The notes: generated by a model from the sequence alone, not told the origin. Shown: positions 52,955 to 62,648, counted from the stretch's first letter. The stretch: 64,000 nt of DNA from Aureimonas sp. AU22 (GCF_001463745.1 NZ_BBWJ01000014.1:124001-188000), one strand, 5' to 3'. Program-made: numbers and translations.

Positions 52955-54961
52955 TCAGACCTTCGCCGTCGCCAGGAGCTGCGTGCGCTCCTGTTCCGAT
53001 CGCGCCACCTCATCGGCCGGGATGTAGTAGTCGCGCTTGTAGTTGAAGCTATGGACGATGGCGACGACGACGATGGCCACGAAGGACACGGCGGCCAGCC
53101 ACCAGATGTACCAGACCATCGCGAAGCCGCAGGCCAGCGACAGGGCCGACAGGATCACCCCGGCGCCCGTGTTCTTGGGCATGTGGATCGGCCGGAAGCC
53201 GGTCAGCGGACGCGCATAGCCGCGGCGCTTCATGTCCCACCACGCGTCGCCGTCGTGGATCATCGGCGTGAAGGCGAAGTTGTAGGCCGGCGGCGGCGAG
53301 GAAGTCGCCCATTCCAGCGTACGTCCGCCCCACGGATCGCCCGTCAGGTCGCGAAGCTTGTCGCGGTTCTTGATGCTCACGTAGATCTGAATGAGGAACG
53401 AGGCGATGCCGATGGCCACCAGAACGGCACCGAAGGCCGCGATCACGAACCAGATCTGAAGCGAGGGATCCTCGAAGTGGTTGACGCGCCGCGTCACGCC
53501 CATCAGGCCGAGCACGTAGAGCGGGGCGAAGGCGAACCAGAAGCCGGTCAGCCAGAACCAGAAGCTCATCTTGCCCCAGAACTCGTCGAGCCGGAAGCCG
53601 AAGGCCTTCGGGAACCAGTAGTTGATGCCGGCGAAGAGGCCGAACAGCACGCCGCCGATGATGACGTTGTGGAAGTGCGCAACGAGGAACAGCGAGTTGT
53701 GGAGCACGAAGTCGGCCGGCGGCACGGCGAGAAGGACGCCGGTCATGCCGCCGATCACGAACGTCACCATGAAACCCATGGTCCAGAGCATCGGGACGTC
53801 GAACCGGATGCGCCCGCGATACATCGTGAACAGCCAGTTGAAGATCTTGGCGCCCGTCGGGATCGAGATGATCATCGTCGTGATGCCGAAGAACGAGTTC
53901 ACGCTGGCGCCCGAGCCCATCGTGAAGAAGTGGTGCAGCCAGACGAGGTAGGAGAGGATCGTGATGACGACCGTGGCGTAGACCATCGAGGCGTAGCCGA
54001 AGAGGCGCTTCGAGGAATAGGTCGACACGACCTCGGAGAAGATGCCGAAGGCCGGCAGGATCAGGATGTAGACCTCCGGATGACCCCAGATCCAGATGAG
54101 GTTGACGTACATCATCGGGTTGCCGCCGAGATCGTTCGAGAAGAAGTTCGTCCCGACGTAGCGATCCAGCATGAGAAGCGTCATCACCGCCGTCAGCACC
54201 GGGAAGGCGGCGACGATGAGGACGTTGGTGCAGAGCGAGGTCCAGGTGAAGACCGGCATCTTCATCATCGTCATGCCGGGGGCGCGCATCTTCACGATGG
54301 TGACGATGAGGTTGATGCCGGACAGGAGCGTGCCGACGCCGGCGATCTGCAGCGACCAGATGTAGTAGTCGACGCCGACGCCCGGACTGTAGGCCGGCCC
54401 CGAAAGAGGCGGCATGGCCAGCCAGCCGGTGCGCGCGAACTCGCCGACGAAAAGCGAGAACATGACGAGCACCGCGCCGCCCACGGTCATCCAGAACGAG
54501 AAGTTGTTGAGGAAGGGGAAGGCGACGTCGCGCGTGCCGATCTGCAGCGGCACGACGTAGTTCATGAGGCCGGTGATGAACGGCATCGCCACGAAGAAGA
54601 TCATGATCACGCCGTGTGCCGTGAAGATCTGGTCGTAGTGGTGCGGCGGCAGATAGCCCTCGTTGGCGCCGAAGGCCATGGCCTGCTGCGCCCGCATCAG
54701 GAGCGCGTCCGAGAAGCCCCGCAGGAGCATCACGATCGCAAGGATGCAGTACATGATGCCGATCTTCTTGTGATCGACCGTCGTGAACCACTCTGTCCAG
54801 AGATAGCCCCAGAGCTTGTAGTAGGTCAGCGCACCGAGGAGAGCGATGCCGCCGATCGCCACCACGGCGAAGGTCACGATCAGGATCGGATCGTGATACG
54901 GGATGGCATCGAGCGTCAGGCGCCCGAATATCAGTTGCTGAAGATCCATATTGGAGAACAT
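52955..54961 (-). CDS. cyoB: Cytochrome o ubiquinol oxidase subunit I
   Basis: Catalytic subunit, 668 residues and about fifteen helices, reducing O2 to water and pumping protons with electrons from ubiquinol. Hallmarks are [12 protein letters not shown] with the low-spin haem His, [14 protein letters not shown] with the CuB His and the crosslinked Tyr, WLHHFFTMG for further CuB ligands, and [12 protein letters not shown] for the haem ligands. The C-terminal part with [22 protein letters not shown] is typical of CyoB. The ATG at 54961 has GGAT upstream; an ATG at 54949 is possible. Haem type (o or a) cannot be told by sequence. Confidence 0.95.
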   Translation of the reverse strand: MFSNMDLQQLIFGRLTLDAIPYHDPILIVTFAVVAIGGIALLGALTYYKLWGYLWTEWFTTVDHKKIGIMYCILAIVMLLRGFSDALLMRAQQAMAFGANEGYLPPHHYDQIFTAHGVIMIFFVAMPFITGLMNYVVPLQIGTRDVAFPFLNNFSFWMTVGGAVLVMFSLFVGEFARTGWLAMPPLSGPAYSPGVGVDYYIWSLQIAGVGTLLSGINLIVTIVKMRAPGMTMMKMPVFTWTSLCTNVLIVAAFPVLTAVMTLLMLDRYVGTNFFSNDLGGNPMMYVNLIWIWGHPEVYILILPAFGIFSEVVSTYSSKRLFGYASMVYATVVITILSYLVWLHHFFTMGSGASVNSFFGITTMIISIPTGAKIFNWLFTMYRGRIRFDVPMLWTMGFMVTFVIGGMTGVLLAVPPADFVLHNSLFLVAHFHNVIIGGVLFGLFAGINYWFPKAFGFRLDEFWGKMSFWFWLTGFWFAFAPLYVLGLMGVTRRVNHFEDPSLQIWFVIAAFGAVLVAIGIASFLIQIYVSIKNRDKLRDLTGDPWGGRTLEWATSSPPPAYNFAFTPMIHDGDAWWDMKRRGYARPLTGFRPIHMPKNTGAGVILSALSLACGFAMVWYIWWLAAVSFVAIVVVAIVHSFNYKRDYYIPADEVARSEQERTQLLATAKV

Positions 54962-55020
54962 CTGGGATCCGCTGGTTCGCGCTGGGTCGTGCCGGGGCGT
55001 CGTATCGTCCCGGCGGTCGA

Positions 55021-56247
55021 TCAGTTCGCCTGATTCAATTGGTTGGGAGCCGGGCTGCCCTCTTCGGTGCCGCCGTGCCCCGCATGGCCTTCGTGACCGC
55101 CGGCAGGGGCGGCCTGCCCTGTTGTCCCGTCCTGCGGCGCGACGCCTTCGGGCGTTTCCTGCGAGCGGGAGTCGCGGCCGGAGGCGGGGAAGGTCGCGCC
55201 CGGCGCCTCGCTCTCGCCCTCGCTTGTCGAAGCTCCGGCATAGCCTTCCGGACCATGGCCGGCACCGTCGTGATGGCGGTGCCCGTCGTAGATCAGGCGA
55301 TCGCGGTTCTCGGCGCTGTCGTGGCCCGCGCCGCCCTGCATGTCGATATGCATCATCTCGTCCATGCACATCTTGCCCGGCGCGACGCACATGTTGAGGA
55401 TCGCCGGGTAGAGGCCGTCCTCGACCGACGAGTAGTAGTGGACCGGCTCGGCTTCGCTCGGCTTCTCGACTTCCATATAGCGCGCGCGGTCGAGCGTCTG
55501 GCCCTCGGAGCGGACCTTTTCGACCCATGCGTCGAAATCACCCTGTTCCAGCCCGTGGAACTTGAAGTGCATGTTGGAGAAGCCGGCACCCGAATAGTTG
55601 GCCGACAGGCCCTCGTAGACGCCGGGCTTGTTGATCACCGCGTGCAGCTTGGTCTCCATGCCGGGCATGGCATAGATCATGCCGGCGAGCGCGGGCACGT
55701 AGAACGTGTTCATGATGGCGCTGGAGGTGATCTTGAAGTTGATCGGCCGATCCACAGGGGCGGCCAGTTCGTTCACCGTCGCGATGCCGTATTCGGGGTA
55801 GAGGAACATCCACTTCCAGTCGAGCGCCACGACCTCGACCGTGATCGGCTGGGTCTCGGCGGTCACCGGCCGGGCGGCGTCGATGCGGTCGAGCGGGCGA
55901 TAGGGGTCCAAGAGGTGCGTCGAGATCCAGGTGATCGCGCCCAGCGCGATGATGATCATCAGCGGCGCGGTCCAGATCAGCACCTCGAGCCGGGTCGAGT
56001 GGTGCCAGTCGCCGTCGTACACGGCGTCCGGGTTGCTCGCCCGGTAGCGCCAGGCGAACCAGAAGGTCGCCACGATCACCGGCACGATGATCAGCAGCAT
56101 CAGGCCAGTCGAGATGAGGATCAGGTTGGCCTGCTGGTTGGCGATGTAGCCCGACGGATTCATCACCACGAGATTGCACCCGCCCAGAAGCAGGAGGAGC
56201 GGCAACAATGCGAGGGCGCGCAAGGATCTCTGGAGCAAAACGACCAT
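55021..56247 (-). CDS. cyoA: Cytochrome o ubiquinol oxidase subunit II with extended tail
   Basis: Lipoprotein subunit of 408 residues. The signal ends in the lipobox LGGC, followed by two membrane helices and a cupredoxin domain lacking CuA ligands, which marks it as a quinol oxidase. [14 protein letters not shown] and [14 protein letters not shown] are characteristic. Residues from about 305 on form an unusually long hydrophilic tail rich in Gly, His, Glu and Ala ([11 protein letters not shown]), about 80 residues beyond what I would expect from E. coli. It is the first gene of the cyo operon, 59 nt before cyoB. Confidence 0.93.
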   Translation of the reverse strand: MVVLLQRSLRALALLPLLLLLGGCNLVVMNPSGYIANQQANLILISTGLMLLIIVPVIVATFWFAWRYRASNPDAVYDGDWHHSTRLEVLIWTAPLMIIIALGAITWISTHLLDPYRPLDRIDAARPVTAETQPITVEVVALDWKWMFLYPEYGIATVNELAAPVDRPINFKITSSAIMNTFYVPALAGMIYAMPGMETKLHAVINKPGVYEGLSANYSGAGFSNMHFKFHGLEQGDFDAWVEKVRSEGQTLDRARYMEVEKPSEAEPVHYYSSVEDGLYPAILNMCVAPGKMCMDEMMHIDMQGGAGHDSAENRDRLIYDGHRHHDGAGHGPEGYAGASTSEGESEAPGATFPASGRDSRSQETPEGVAPQDGTTGQAAPAGGHEGHAGHGGTEEGSPAPNQLNQAN

Positions 56248-56300
56248 CTCAGTCCCGGTGTCTTGTTGCGGGATGTAAGTTTTGCGGTTCGGAATGGGGA

Positions 56301-56317
56301 TTGGACGTTTTGTCCAA
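56301..56317. promoter_or_regulatory. Palindrome upstream of cyoA
   Basis: TTGGAC and GTCCAA flank GTTTT, a perfect 6-bp dyad 54 nt before the cyoA start in the region shared with the divergent MFS gene. It could be a regulator site or a -35-region overlap (TTGGAC) of the cyo promoter. It is not an FNR/FixK box. Confidence 0.4.
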
Positions 56318-56421
56318 CCGCGCTCCGTTTGACGAATATGCGGCGAGCGACCTATTCGACATCGTAGCACGCCATATTTTTCCAGGGGCGGGCATCACGT
56401 CCAATTCGCAGGAGCTGCGGC

Positions 56422-57753
56422 ATGTCGACGCCGAACCAGTCAGTGGGATCATCCACGGAAATGGAACGCGACGCCCGTCTCGTCTCGACGGACGGACACG
56501 TATCCCCCGGCGAACTGGCGATCGGCGTCGTGATCGGGCGTGCGTCGGAAGCGTTCGACTTCTTCGTCTACGGCATCGCGTCCGTGATCGTCTTCCCGGC
56601 CCTGATCTTTCCCTTCACCGACCAGCTGACGGGCACGCTCTACGCCTTCGCCGTGTTCGGCCTCGCATTCCTGTCGCGCCCCGTCGGCTCGATCCTCTTC
56701 ATGGAGGTCGATCGGCGGCATGGACGCGGCGTCAAGCTGACGATCGCCCTGTTCCTTCTGGGCGGCTCGACGGCGGCCATCGCCTTCATTCCGGGCTACG
56801 AGACGCTCGGCCTATGGTCGGTCGCAGCGCTGATCCTGTTCCGGCTCGGCCAGGGATTCGCGCTCGGCGGCGCCTGGGACGGACTTGCTTCGCTTCTCGC
56901 CCTACACGCGCCGGAGAAGCACCGCGCCTGGTATGCGATGCTTCCGCAGCTCGGGCAGCCGATCGGCTTCATCATCGCGAGCTCGCTCTTCGCCTTCTTC
57001 TACCTCAACCTGTCGTCGGAGGACTTCCTCGACTGGGGCTGGCGCTATCCGTTCTTCGTCGCCTTCACGATCAACGTCGTCGCGCTCTTCGCCCGGCTGC
57101 GGCTCATCGCGACCGAGGAATACGCCGAACTCTACGAAAGCCGCGACCTGACGCCGGTCAGCGTTGCCGAGGTGCTCAACACGCAAGGCACTGCGGTGCT
57201 GGTCGGCGCCTTCGTGCCGCTCGCGAGCTTTGCCCTGTTCCACCTCGTGACGATCTTCCCGATCTCGTACATCGACCTGTTCTCCGACCGCTCACCGGGC
57301 GAGTTCCTGCTGACGCAGCTCGGCGGTGCGGCCATCTGCCTCGTCTGCATCCTGCTGTCGGGCTCGATCGCGGACCGTATCGGCCGGCGCACCCATCTCG
57401 GCATCTGCGCCGGAGCGATCGCCGTTTTCAGCGTCGCGACGCCCTTCCTTCTGGGCGGCGGCACGACGGGCCAGACGGCCTTCATCCTCATCGGTTTTGC
57501 GCTTCTCGGCCTGTCGCATGGCCAGTCGGCGGGCGCAGTGGCGTCGAACTTTGCCGGCCGCGACCGCTACACCGGCTCGGCGCTCACGACCGACCTGGCC
57601 TGGTTGATCGGTGCCGGCTTCGCGCCGCTGGTGGCCCTTGGTGCGACCAGCCGCTTCGGTCTGGCCGCGGTCGGGATCTATCTCCTGTCCGGCGCGGTCT
57701 GCACATTGATCGCCTTGCGGGTGAACCGGCAGCTTCGCCTGCGCGCCGTCTAA
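56422..57753 (+). CDS. MFS transporter, metabolite:H+ symporter type
   Basis: A 443-residue permease with twelve predicted helices. The first helix reads IGRASEAFDFFVYGIASVIVFPAL, the MHS-family signature including the acidic and aromatic residues, and the loop 2-3 motif appears as DRRHGRGVKLT, the symmetrical copy as ADRIGRRTHLG. MHS transporters carry organic acids, betaines or shikimate. AGGAG lies 7 nt before the ATG. It is divergent from cyoA and has no catabolic neighbour, so its substrate is unknown. Confidence 0.88.
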   Translation: MSTPNQSVGSSTEMERDARLVSTDGHVSPGELAIGVVIGRASEAFDFFVYGIASVIVFPALIFPFTDQLTGTLYAFAVFGLAFLSRPVGSILFMEVDRRHGRGVKLTIALFLLGGSTAAIAFIPGYETLGLWSVAALILFRLGQGFALGGAWDGLASLLALHAPEKHRAWYAMLPQLGQPIGFIIASSLFAFFYLNLSSEDFLDWGWRYPFFVAFTINVVALFARLRLIATEEYAELYESRDLTPVSVAEVLNTQGTAVLVGAFVPLASFALFHLVTIFPISYIDLFSDRSPGEFLLTQLGGAAICLVCILLSGSIADRIGRRTHLGICAGAIAVFSVATPFLLGGGTTGQTAFILIGFALLGLSHGQSAGAVASNFAGRDRYTGSALTTDLAWLIGAGFAPLVALGATSRFGLAAVGIYLLSGAVCTLIALRVNRQLRLRAV

Positions 57754-57775
57754 GGGGGATCGGCCGCGTTCGAAC

Positions 57776-57928
57776 TCAACGCGTGGCGAACGCGAACAGA
57801 AGTCCGAACACTAGGATGTAGGCGGCGAGGAAGACCATCAGCTTGGTCATCCCCGTTCCCTCGCTGCCCCCGAAGAGCACGCGCCAGAACTTCAGAAGCG
57901 TGCCTTCGCCGTCCTGCATGCTGTCCAT
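57776..57928 (-). CDS. Small single-helix membrane protein
   Basis: A 50-residue protein with a charged N-terminal half (MDSMQDGEGTLLKFWRVLFGG) followed by one hydrophobic helix (LMVFLAAYILVFGLLFAF) and a short basic end. GGAG lies 7 nt before the ATG, a near-ideal site, which argues for a real gene. I recognise no family. It is 80 nt behind the DUF2171 gene on the same strand, with a CGGCATCG/CGATGCCG stem (57952-57973) in between. Confidence 0.6.
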   Translation of the reverse strand: MDSMQDGEGTLLKFWRVLFGGSEGTGMTKLMVFLAAYILVFGLLFAFATR

Positions 57929-58008
57929 TCGATATCTCCGTTTCTCAGGAGCGGCATCGGTCATTCGATGCCGGCCCCTTCCCAATAAGGTTGCGGTGTT
58001 CGCGCCGC

Positions 58009-58311
58009 TTACGGACCCGCGGTCGATGAGCCGGGCTCCGCGCCGTGCTCGTCGTCTTCGCCCGGCAGAGCGCCCACAGCCTCGACCCCCCACTCGTCGC
58101 GCGCCTGCGCCGTCGTCCGGTTCAGGATCACCGCCCCGCCATCGACCCGGTCCACGCTGTCGAGGTGAATGAAATGATGCTCGCCGCCGGCCGCCGGGTC
58201 GGTTCGGGTGAGCTTGATCCGGTCGCCGTCGAGGTGATCCACGGTGCCGACATGGCCCCCGTCCGATCCCTTCACGTCCTGATGCTCTCGAATGCTGGTG
58301 CGGTCCACCAT
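58009..58311 (-). CDS. DUF2171 protein
   Basis: A 100-residue acidic cytoplasmic protein with the DUF2171/PRC-barrel-like core: IREHQDVKGSDGGHVGTVDHLDGDRIKLTR then HHFIHLDSVDRVDGGAVILNRT. Such small proteins are abundant in stress-tolerant Alphaproteobacteria, but no function is known. The tail after residue 75 is acidic and disordered. GAGGGG lies 7 nt before the ATG. Confidence 0.82.
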   Translation of the reverse strand: MVDRTSIREHQDVKGSDGGHVGTVDHLDGDRIKLTRTDPAAGGEHHFIHLDSVDRVDGGAVILNRTTAQARDEWGVEAVGALPGEDDEHGAEPGSSTAGP

Positions 58312-58495
58312 GCCGTATCCCCTCGTCGCTTCGTCCGGGCCCGTTCGCCCGGCACTGGGTGCTGGGGCAATGGGCATGCGCGAAGCCGGGTTCCTGCTCG
58401 CCGCGGCGGACTCCTTGGCCGACCACAGACGTCGCGGCCTGGAGCGGGATCGCATCCGCTGCGTTGTCTTGCGAGGAACCGAGGTGGGAGGGGGC

Positions 58496-59557
58496 ATGGC
58501 CCGGGGCAGCGCGACCTACGACAAGCCGGAGAACTTCGCATCGGCCATCGAGCGCTTCGGTCCCGATCCTCTCATCGTCTGCCACAACGACGCGGACGGC
58601 CTGTCCGCCGGCGTGATCCTCAAGAAGGCCCTGCAGCGCGCGGGCCATTCGCCCGAGGTGCGCATTATCGGCAAGGGCGAGAACGCGTATTCCGACGCCT
58701 TCCGGCGTGAGATCGCGGGCAGGGCTCTCGGTGGTCTGGTGATCGCCGATCTGGGCGTGTCGGCAAAGCTGCCGCGCGATGACGTGCCGGTCGTCCTCGT
58801 CGACCACCATGTGCCGACCGGCCGCCCCACGAACGCCGTCACGATCAGCGGCATCGACGACGACCCGATCCCGACCACCAGCCTTCTTGCCTATCGTTGC
58901 GCCGAGGCGATGGGGGTGGCGGACGATCTTCTCTGGTTGGCGGCCATCGGGCTGATCGGCGACCTCGCGGACGACTCAGGGTTTGCCGAAATGGCGGATG
59001 CGCGTTCGCGCTACGGCATCACCGCGCTCCGCAAGGCCGTCTCGCTGGTCAACGCGCCGCGCCGCACCGCAGGCGGCGATGCATCGGCCGCGTTCGCCCT
59101 CCTGGAGAAGGCGGATGGCCCGAAGGCCGTCCTGTCGGGCGAGCATGCCGAGACCGCCGCCTTGCTTGACGCCAAGTCGGAGGTTGCGACGGCGCTCGAC
59201 GCCGCGCGCAAGGTGGCGCCGAGCGTCGTCGGCGACGTCGCGATCGTCCGCTTCGCCTCCGGCTGCCAGATCCATCCGCTCGTGGCCCAGGCCTGGCGGG
59301 GACGCCTCAAGGACCGGATCGTGATCGCGGCCAACACGGGCTATAGGCCGGGCTGGGTGCACTTCGCGGTGCGCACGGCGACCGATCGCGATATCCTGGC
59401 CTTTCTGGCCGACCATCGTCCCGCGGGGGCCGACGAGCAATACGGCAACGGACACAGGGCCGCCTCCGGCGGCGCGCTGCGCGCAAGGGACTGGAACGCA
59501 TTCGTAGCGGGTCTCGGTTTCGGCTCCGAGATGACGCTGCCGGAAGACGCAGCTTGA
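58496..59557 (+). CDS. DHH-family phosphoesterase
   Basis: A 353-residue protein of the DHH superfamily, which includes RecJ exonuclease and nano-RNA/cyclic-dinucleotide phosphodiesterases. Motif I is VCHNDADGLSAG, motif II VIADLG and motif III VLVDHHVPTGRP, giving the complete Mn-binding set; the C-terminal half includes SGCQIHPLVA and GNGHRAASGG, resembling the DHHA1 substrate domain (GGGGHxxAAG). It is shorter than RecJ and more like archaeal-type DHH proteins. GGGAG is 6 nt before the ATG. Substrate unknown. Confidence 0.85.
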   Translation: MARGSATYDKPENFASAIERFGPDPLIVCHNDADGLSAGVILKKALQRAGHSPEVRIIGKGENAYSDAFRREIAGRALGGLVIADLGVSAKLPRDDVPVVLVDHHVPTGRPTNAVTISGIDDDPIPTTSLLAYRCAEAMGVADDLLWLAAIGLIGDLADDSGFAEMADARSRYGITALRKAVSLVNAPRRTAGGDASAAFALLEKADGPKAVLSGEHAETAALLDAKSEVATALDAARKVAPSVVGDVAIVRFASGCQIHPLVAQAWRGRLKDRIVIAANTGYRPGWVHFAVRTATDRDILAFLADHRPAGADEQYGNGHRAASGGALRARDWNAFVAGLGFGSEMTLPEDAA

Positions 59558-59636
59558 ACGCTCGGCACGATCCATCGCACAAGGCTGCCAGAGCCGCGAC
59601 GTGAGTGCGCCGGCACCCTCGTTCGCCTCGGAGCCC

Positions 59637-60839
59637 ATGTCCCAGACCGACCCCTTTCGCGCCACGCGCGCGCTGTTCGACCTGCCGGACGGCCTCGTCT
59701 ACCTCGACGGAAACTCCCTCGGAGCCCTTCCGAAAGCGGTCGGCGCACGCGTTTCGCAGGTGATCTCGGATGAGTGGGGCCGCTCGCTCATCGGCGCCTG
59801 GAACAGTGCCGGCTGGGTGGACCTGCCTCGCCGCGTCGGCGACCGCGTCGGCCGGCTGATCGGCGCGCCGGCAGGCTCGGTCACCATGGGCGACACCCTG
59901 TCGATCAAGGTCTACCAGGCGCTCGCCTCGGCGCTTGAACTAAGGCCGGATCGGCGTGTGATTCTCTCCGATACCGGCAACTTCCCGACCGATCTCTACA
60001 TGGCGCAGGGCCTGATCGCCTCGCTCGGGCGCGGGCACGAGTTGCGTGTCGTCGAGCCGGAAGCGGTCGAGGCTGCGATCGACGAGAGCGTCGCGGCGGT
60101 GATGCTGACGCAGGTCGACTATCGCACGGGCCGACTGCACGACATGGTCGCCCTGACCGAAAAGACCCACGCCGCGGGCGCCCTGGCCATCTGGGACCTG
60201 GCCCATTCCGCCGGCGCCCTGCCGGTGGACGTGGCCGGGGCCGGAGCGGATTTCGCCGTCGGCTGCACCTACAAATATCTCAACGGGGGGCCGGGCGCAC
60301 CTGCCTTCATCTATGTGGCGAAGCCCCTAGCGGACACGGTGCGGCCGGCTTTGTCCGGCTGGTTCGGACACGACGCACCCTTCGCCTTCGAGCCGAGCTA
60401 CCGCCCGGCATCCGGCGTCGAGCGCATGCGCGTCGGCACGCCGCCGATCCTGGCGCTTGCGGCACTGGACGCGGCGTTGGACGTCTGGGAGGGGATCGAC
60501 ATGGAGGCGGTTCGCGCGCGGTCCATTCAACTCGGCGAACTGTTCATCCGCGAAGTGCGGGCCCACGTGCCGGACCTCGAACTTGCATCGCCCGTGGACC
60601 CGTCGAAGCGGGGATCGCAGGTGTCGTTTCGGCACCCGGAGGGCTACGCGGTGATGCAGGCGCTGATCGCGGAAGGCGTCATCGGAGACTACCGCGCCCC
60701 GGACATCATGCGCTTCGGCTTCACGCCGCTCTATCTTGGGGAGGACGAGGTCCGCAGCGGCGCCGCGATCCTCGCGGATATCCTGACGACGGGGCGATGG
60801 GATACGCCCGCGTTCCGCCGCCGGAACAAGGTGACCTGA
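59637..60839 (+). CDS. kynU: Kynureninase
   Basis: PLP enzyme cleaving kynurenine to anthranilate and alanine in tryptophan breakdown. The N-terminus LVYLDGNSLGALP is diagnostic, VTMGDTLSIKVYQALASAL binds PLP phosphate, WDLAHSAGALP carries the Asp pairing with the ring nitrogen, and TYKYLNGGPGAPAF contains the PLP lysine. Length 400 is normal. The ATG has GGAG just upstream; a GTG at 59601 would add 12 residues. It is alone: no kynA or kynB is in the window. Confidence 0.92.
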   Translation: MSQTDPFRATRALFDLPDGLVYLDGNSLGALPKAVGARVSQVISDEWGRSLIGAWNSAGWVDLPRRVGDRVGRLIGAPAGSVTMGDTLSIKVYQALASALELRPDRRVILSDTGNFPTDLYMAQGLIASLGRGHELRVVEPEAVEAAIDESVAAVMLTQVDYRTGRLHDMVALTEKTHAAGALAIWDLAHSAGALPVDVAGAGADFAVGCTYKYLNGGPGAPAFIYVAKPLADTVRPALSGWFGHDAPFAFEPSYRPASGVERMRVGTPPILALAALDAALDVWEGIDMEAVRARSIQLGELFIREVRAHVPDLELASPVDPSKRGSQVSFRHPEGYAVMQALIAEGVIGDYRAPDIMRFGFTPLYLGEDEVRSGAAILADILTTGRWDTPAFRRRNKVT

Positions 60840-60865
60840 CCGGCGGCAAACGAGGACAGGGCGGC

Positions 60866-61591
60866 TCAGACCGCCGCGCCGCCTTCCTGATTGACGATCA
60901 CGGTCGCGCCGGCGCTGGCGCGGTCGTAGAGATCGATGATGTCGTGGTTCATGAAGCGCACGCAGCCCGACGACACCGCCTTGCCGATGGTCCACCATTC
61001 CGGCGTGCCATGCAGCCGGTAGAGTGTGTCCTGGCCGTTCTGGAAGAGGTAGAGCGCGCGGGCCCCGAGCGGATTCTTGAGGCCGGGCTCCATCCCGTTG
61101 CGGTAGATTTCAAGTTCCGGCTGGCGCGCGATCATTTCGGACGGAGGCGTCCAGCGCGGCCACTCGCGCTTGAACTGGACGCGTGCGCGACCCTCCCAGG
61201 CAAAGCCGTCGCGGCCGATGCCGACGCCGTAGCGCATCGCGGTGCCGCCGGGCTGGATCAGGTAGGCATAGCGTGTCGGTGTGTCGATGATGATGGTCCC
61301 CGGCTCTTCGGGACCGGCATAGGCGACCTCGCGGCGGAGGTAGCGCGTGTCCACCCGTCGCAGATCGATGCCGGGGATCAGGAAACCGCCGTCCTGGATC
61401 GGGCCGTAGGCCGTCGCGTATTCCGGGCTGACGCCACCCGGCCCGGTACCGCCGTTGAATGGGGTGAGATTGGCGATGCGCGCGCGGCTATCCGTGGTGC
61501 AAGCGGAAAGGGCGAAGGCGGCGGCGCCGAGCCCAAGGCCCTGCAGCAGGGAACGCCGCGACAGGGCGCGTGAAGTACGATCTTCGGTCAT
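60866..61591 (-). CDS. L,D-transpeptidase, probable Tat-exported lipoprotein
   Basis: Second YkuD-domain protein in the window (241 residues). The N-terminus has a twin-arginine pair (SRRSLLQGLGLGA) leading into a lipobox LSAC, an unusual combination of Tat and lipoprotein signals. The catalytic motif is YRLHGTPE with His and, further on, SSGCVRFMNHD with Cys. Between are TRYAYLIQPGG and GRDGFAWEGRARV, usual for rhizobial ErfK-type enzymes that make 3-3 peptidoglycan links or attach outer-membrane proteins. The SD is weak. Confidence 0.9.
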   Translation of the reverse strand: MTEDRTSRALSRRSLLQGLGLGAAAFALSACTTDSRARIANLTPFNGGTGPGGVSPEYATAYGPIQDGGFLIPGIDLRRVDTRYLRREVAYAGPEEPGTIIIDTPTRYAYLIQPGGTAMRYGVGIGRDGFAWEGRARVQFKREWPRWTPPSEMIARQPELEIYRNGMEPGLKNPLGARALYLFQNGQDTLYRLHGTPEWWTIGKAVSSGCVRFMNHDIIDLYDRASAGATVIVNQEGGAAV

Positions 61592-61884
61592 GATCCAGCC
61601 AGAACAGGCGCCCCATCCTGCTTCCTGTTCCGGAAGCTTGCGAACAGGCCGCATCAACACATGCGCTCAGAACGCGCCGAGGCGACTTTCGTTCCGAAGC
61701 CTTAAGGTCTCCTGACGGGTCGCCCGGCGGCACCTTCCGCGGATGGATATTCTCCCGGCAGCCGCCCTTTCGCAACGGTCGAGGCTGACAAAGCGGGCAT
61801 GAGGCTCTAGCTAAGGCCCCGGTTCCAGTGCCCGTCGGCGGGATCGAATCGCCCGCGGCGGACTCGAGAAGAAGGAGACGACCG

Positions 61885-62487
61885 ATGGCCTTCACCCTGC
61901 CCGAACTTCCCTACGCCTACGATGCCCTTCAGCCCTACATGTCGAAGGAAACGCTGGAGTTCCACCACGACAAGCACCATCAGGCCTATGTCGACATGGG
62001 CAACAAGCTCGCTGCCGAGGCCGGCCTTGCCGACGCGTCGGTGGAAGAGGTGGTGAAGCAGTCCTACGGCAAGAACCAGCCGCTCTTCAACAACGCCGGC
62101 CAGCACTACAACCACATCCACTTCTGGAAGGGGATGAAGCCGAACGGCGGTGGCAAGAGCCTGCCGGGCAAGCTGCAGACGGCGATCGATTCCGATCTCG
62201 GCGGCTACGACAAGTTCCGCAACGACTTCATCGAAGCCGGCAAGACGCAGTTCGGTTCGGGCTGGGCCTGGCTCGCCGTCAAGGACGGGAAGCTGCAGAT
62301 CGTGAAGACGCCGAACGGCGAGAACCCGCTCGTGCAGGGCGCGACGCCGATCCTGGGCGTCGACGTGTGGGAGCATTCCTACTACATCGACTACCGCAAC
62401 GCCCGTCCGAAGTATCTGGAAGCCTTCGTGGACAACCTCGTCAACTGGGACTACGTCCTCGAGCGCTACGAGGCCGCCGGCGCCTGA
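61885..62487 (+). CDS. sodB: Fe/Mn superoxide dismutase
   Basis: Cytoplasmic superoxide dismutase of 200 residues. Metal ligands are His27 in EFHHDKHH, the His in GQHYNHIHFW, and Asp and His in VDVWEHSYY. The pattern NNAGQHYNHIHFW suggests the Fe form, but the FGSGWAWLAV region is shared with Mn enzymes, so the metal is left open. AAGGAG lies 6 nt before the ATG and a strong terminator follows, so the gene is monocistronic. The 293 nt upstream hold no other gene that I can see. Confidence 0.95.
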   Translation: MAFTLPELPYAYDALQPYMSKETLEFHHDKHHQAYVDMGNKLAAEAGLADASVEEVVKQSYGKNQPLFNNAGQHYNHIHFWKGMKPNGGGKSLPGKLQTAIDSDLGGYDKFRNDFIEAGKTQFGSGWAWLAVKDGKLQIVKTPNGENPLVQGATPILGVDVWEHSYYIDYRNARPKYLEAFVDNLVNWDYVLERYEAAGA

Positions 62488-62513
62488 ACGCCCCGAGCGA
62501 TCGTTTGAATCGG

Positions 62514-62548
62514 AAGACCCCGCCGCAGCGAATGCGGCGGGGTCTTTT
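62514..62548 (+). terminator. Strong Rho-independent terminator of sodB
   Basis: AAGACCCCGCCGCA pairs perfectly with its complement around GCGAA and runs into TTTT, 26 nt after the stop. Confidence 0.95.
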
Positions 62549-62648
62549 CGTTTCGTGCGGAGGCCGCGACCAACCGACGGATGGACATGCATCCAATTCC
62601 GCTATCTTCTCCCTGGAAGCGTTCCAAGGTCGTTTGGGAGAATCGGGC

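Noticed and set aside
52916-55033. 705-codon open frame on the plus strand across cyoB and cyoC
   Set aside because: It lies fully antisense to strongly conserved cyo genes and is a composition artefact (runs of Glu, Asp, His and Arg) of GC-rich codons read backwards.
59601-60839. Start of a tryptophan-degradation operon at kynU
   Set aside because: Neighbours are a DHH phosphoesterase and an L,D-transpeptidase; no kynA, kynB or regulator is present.
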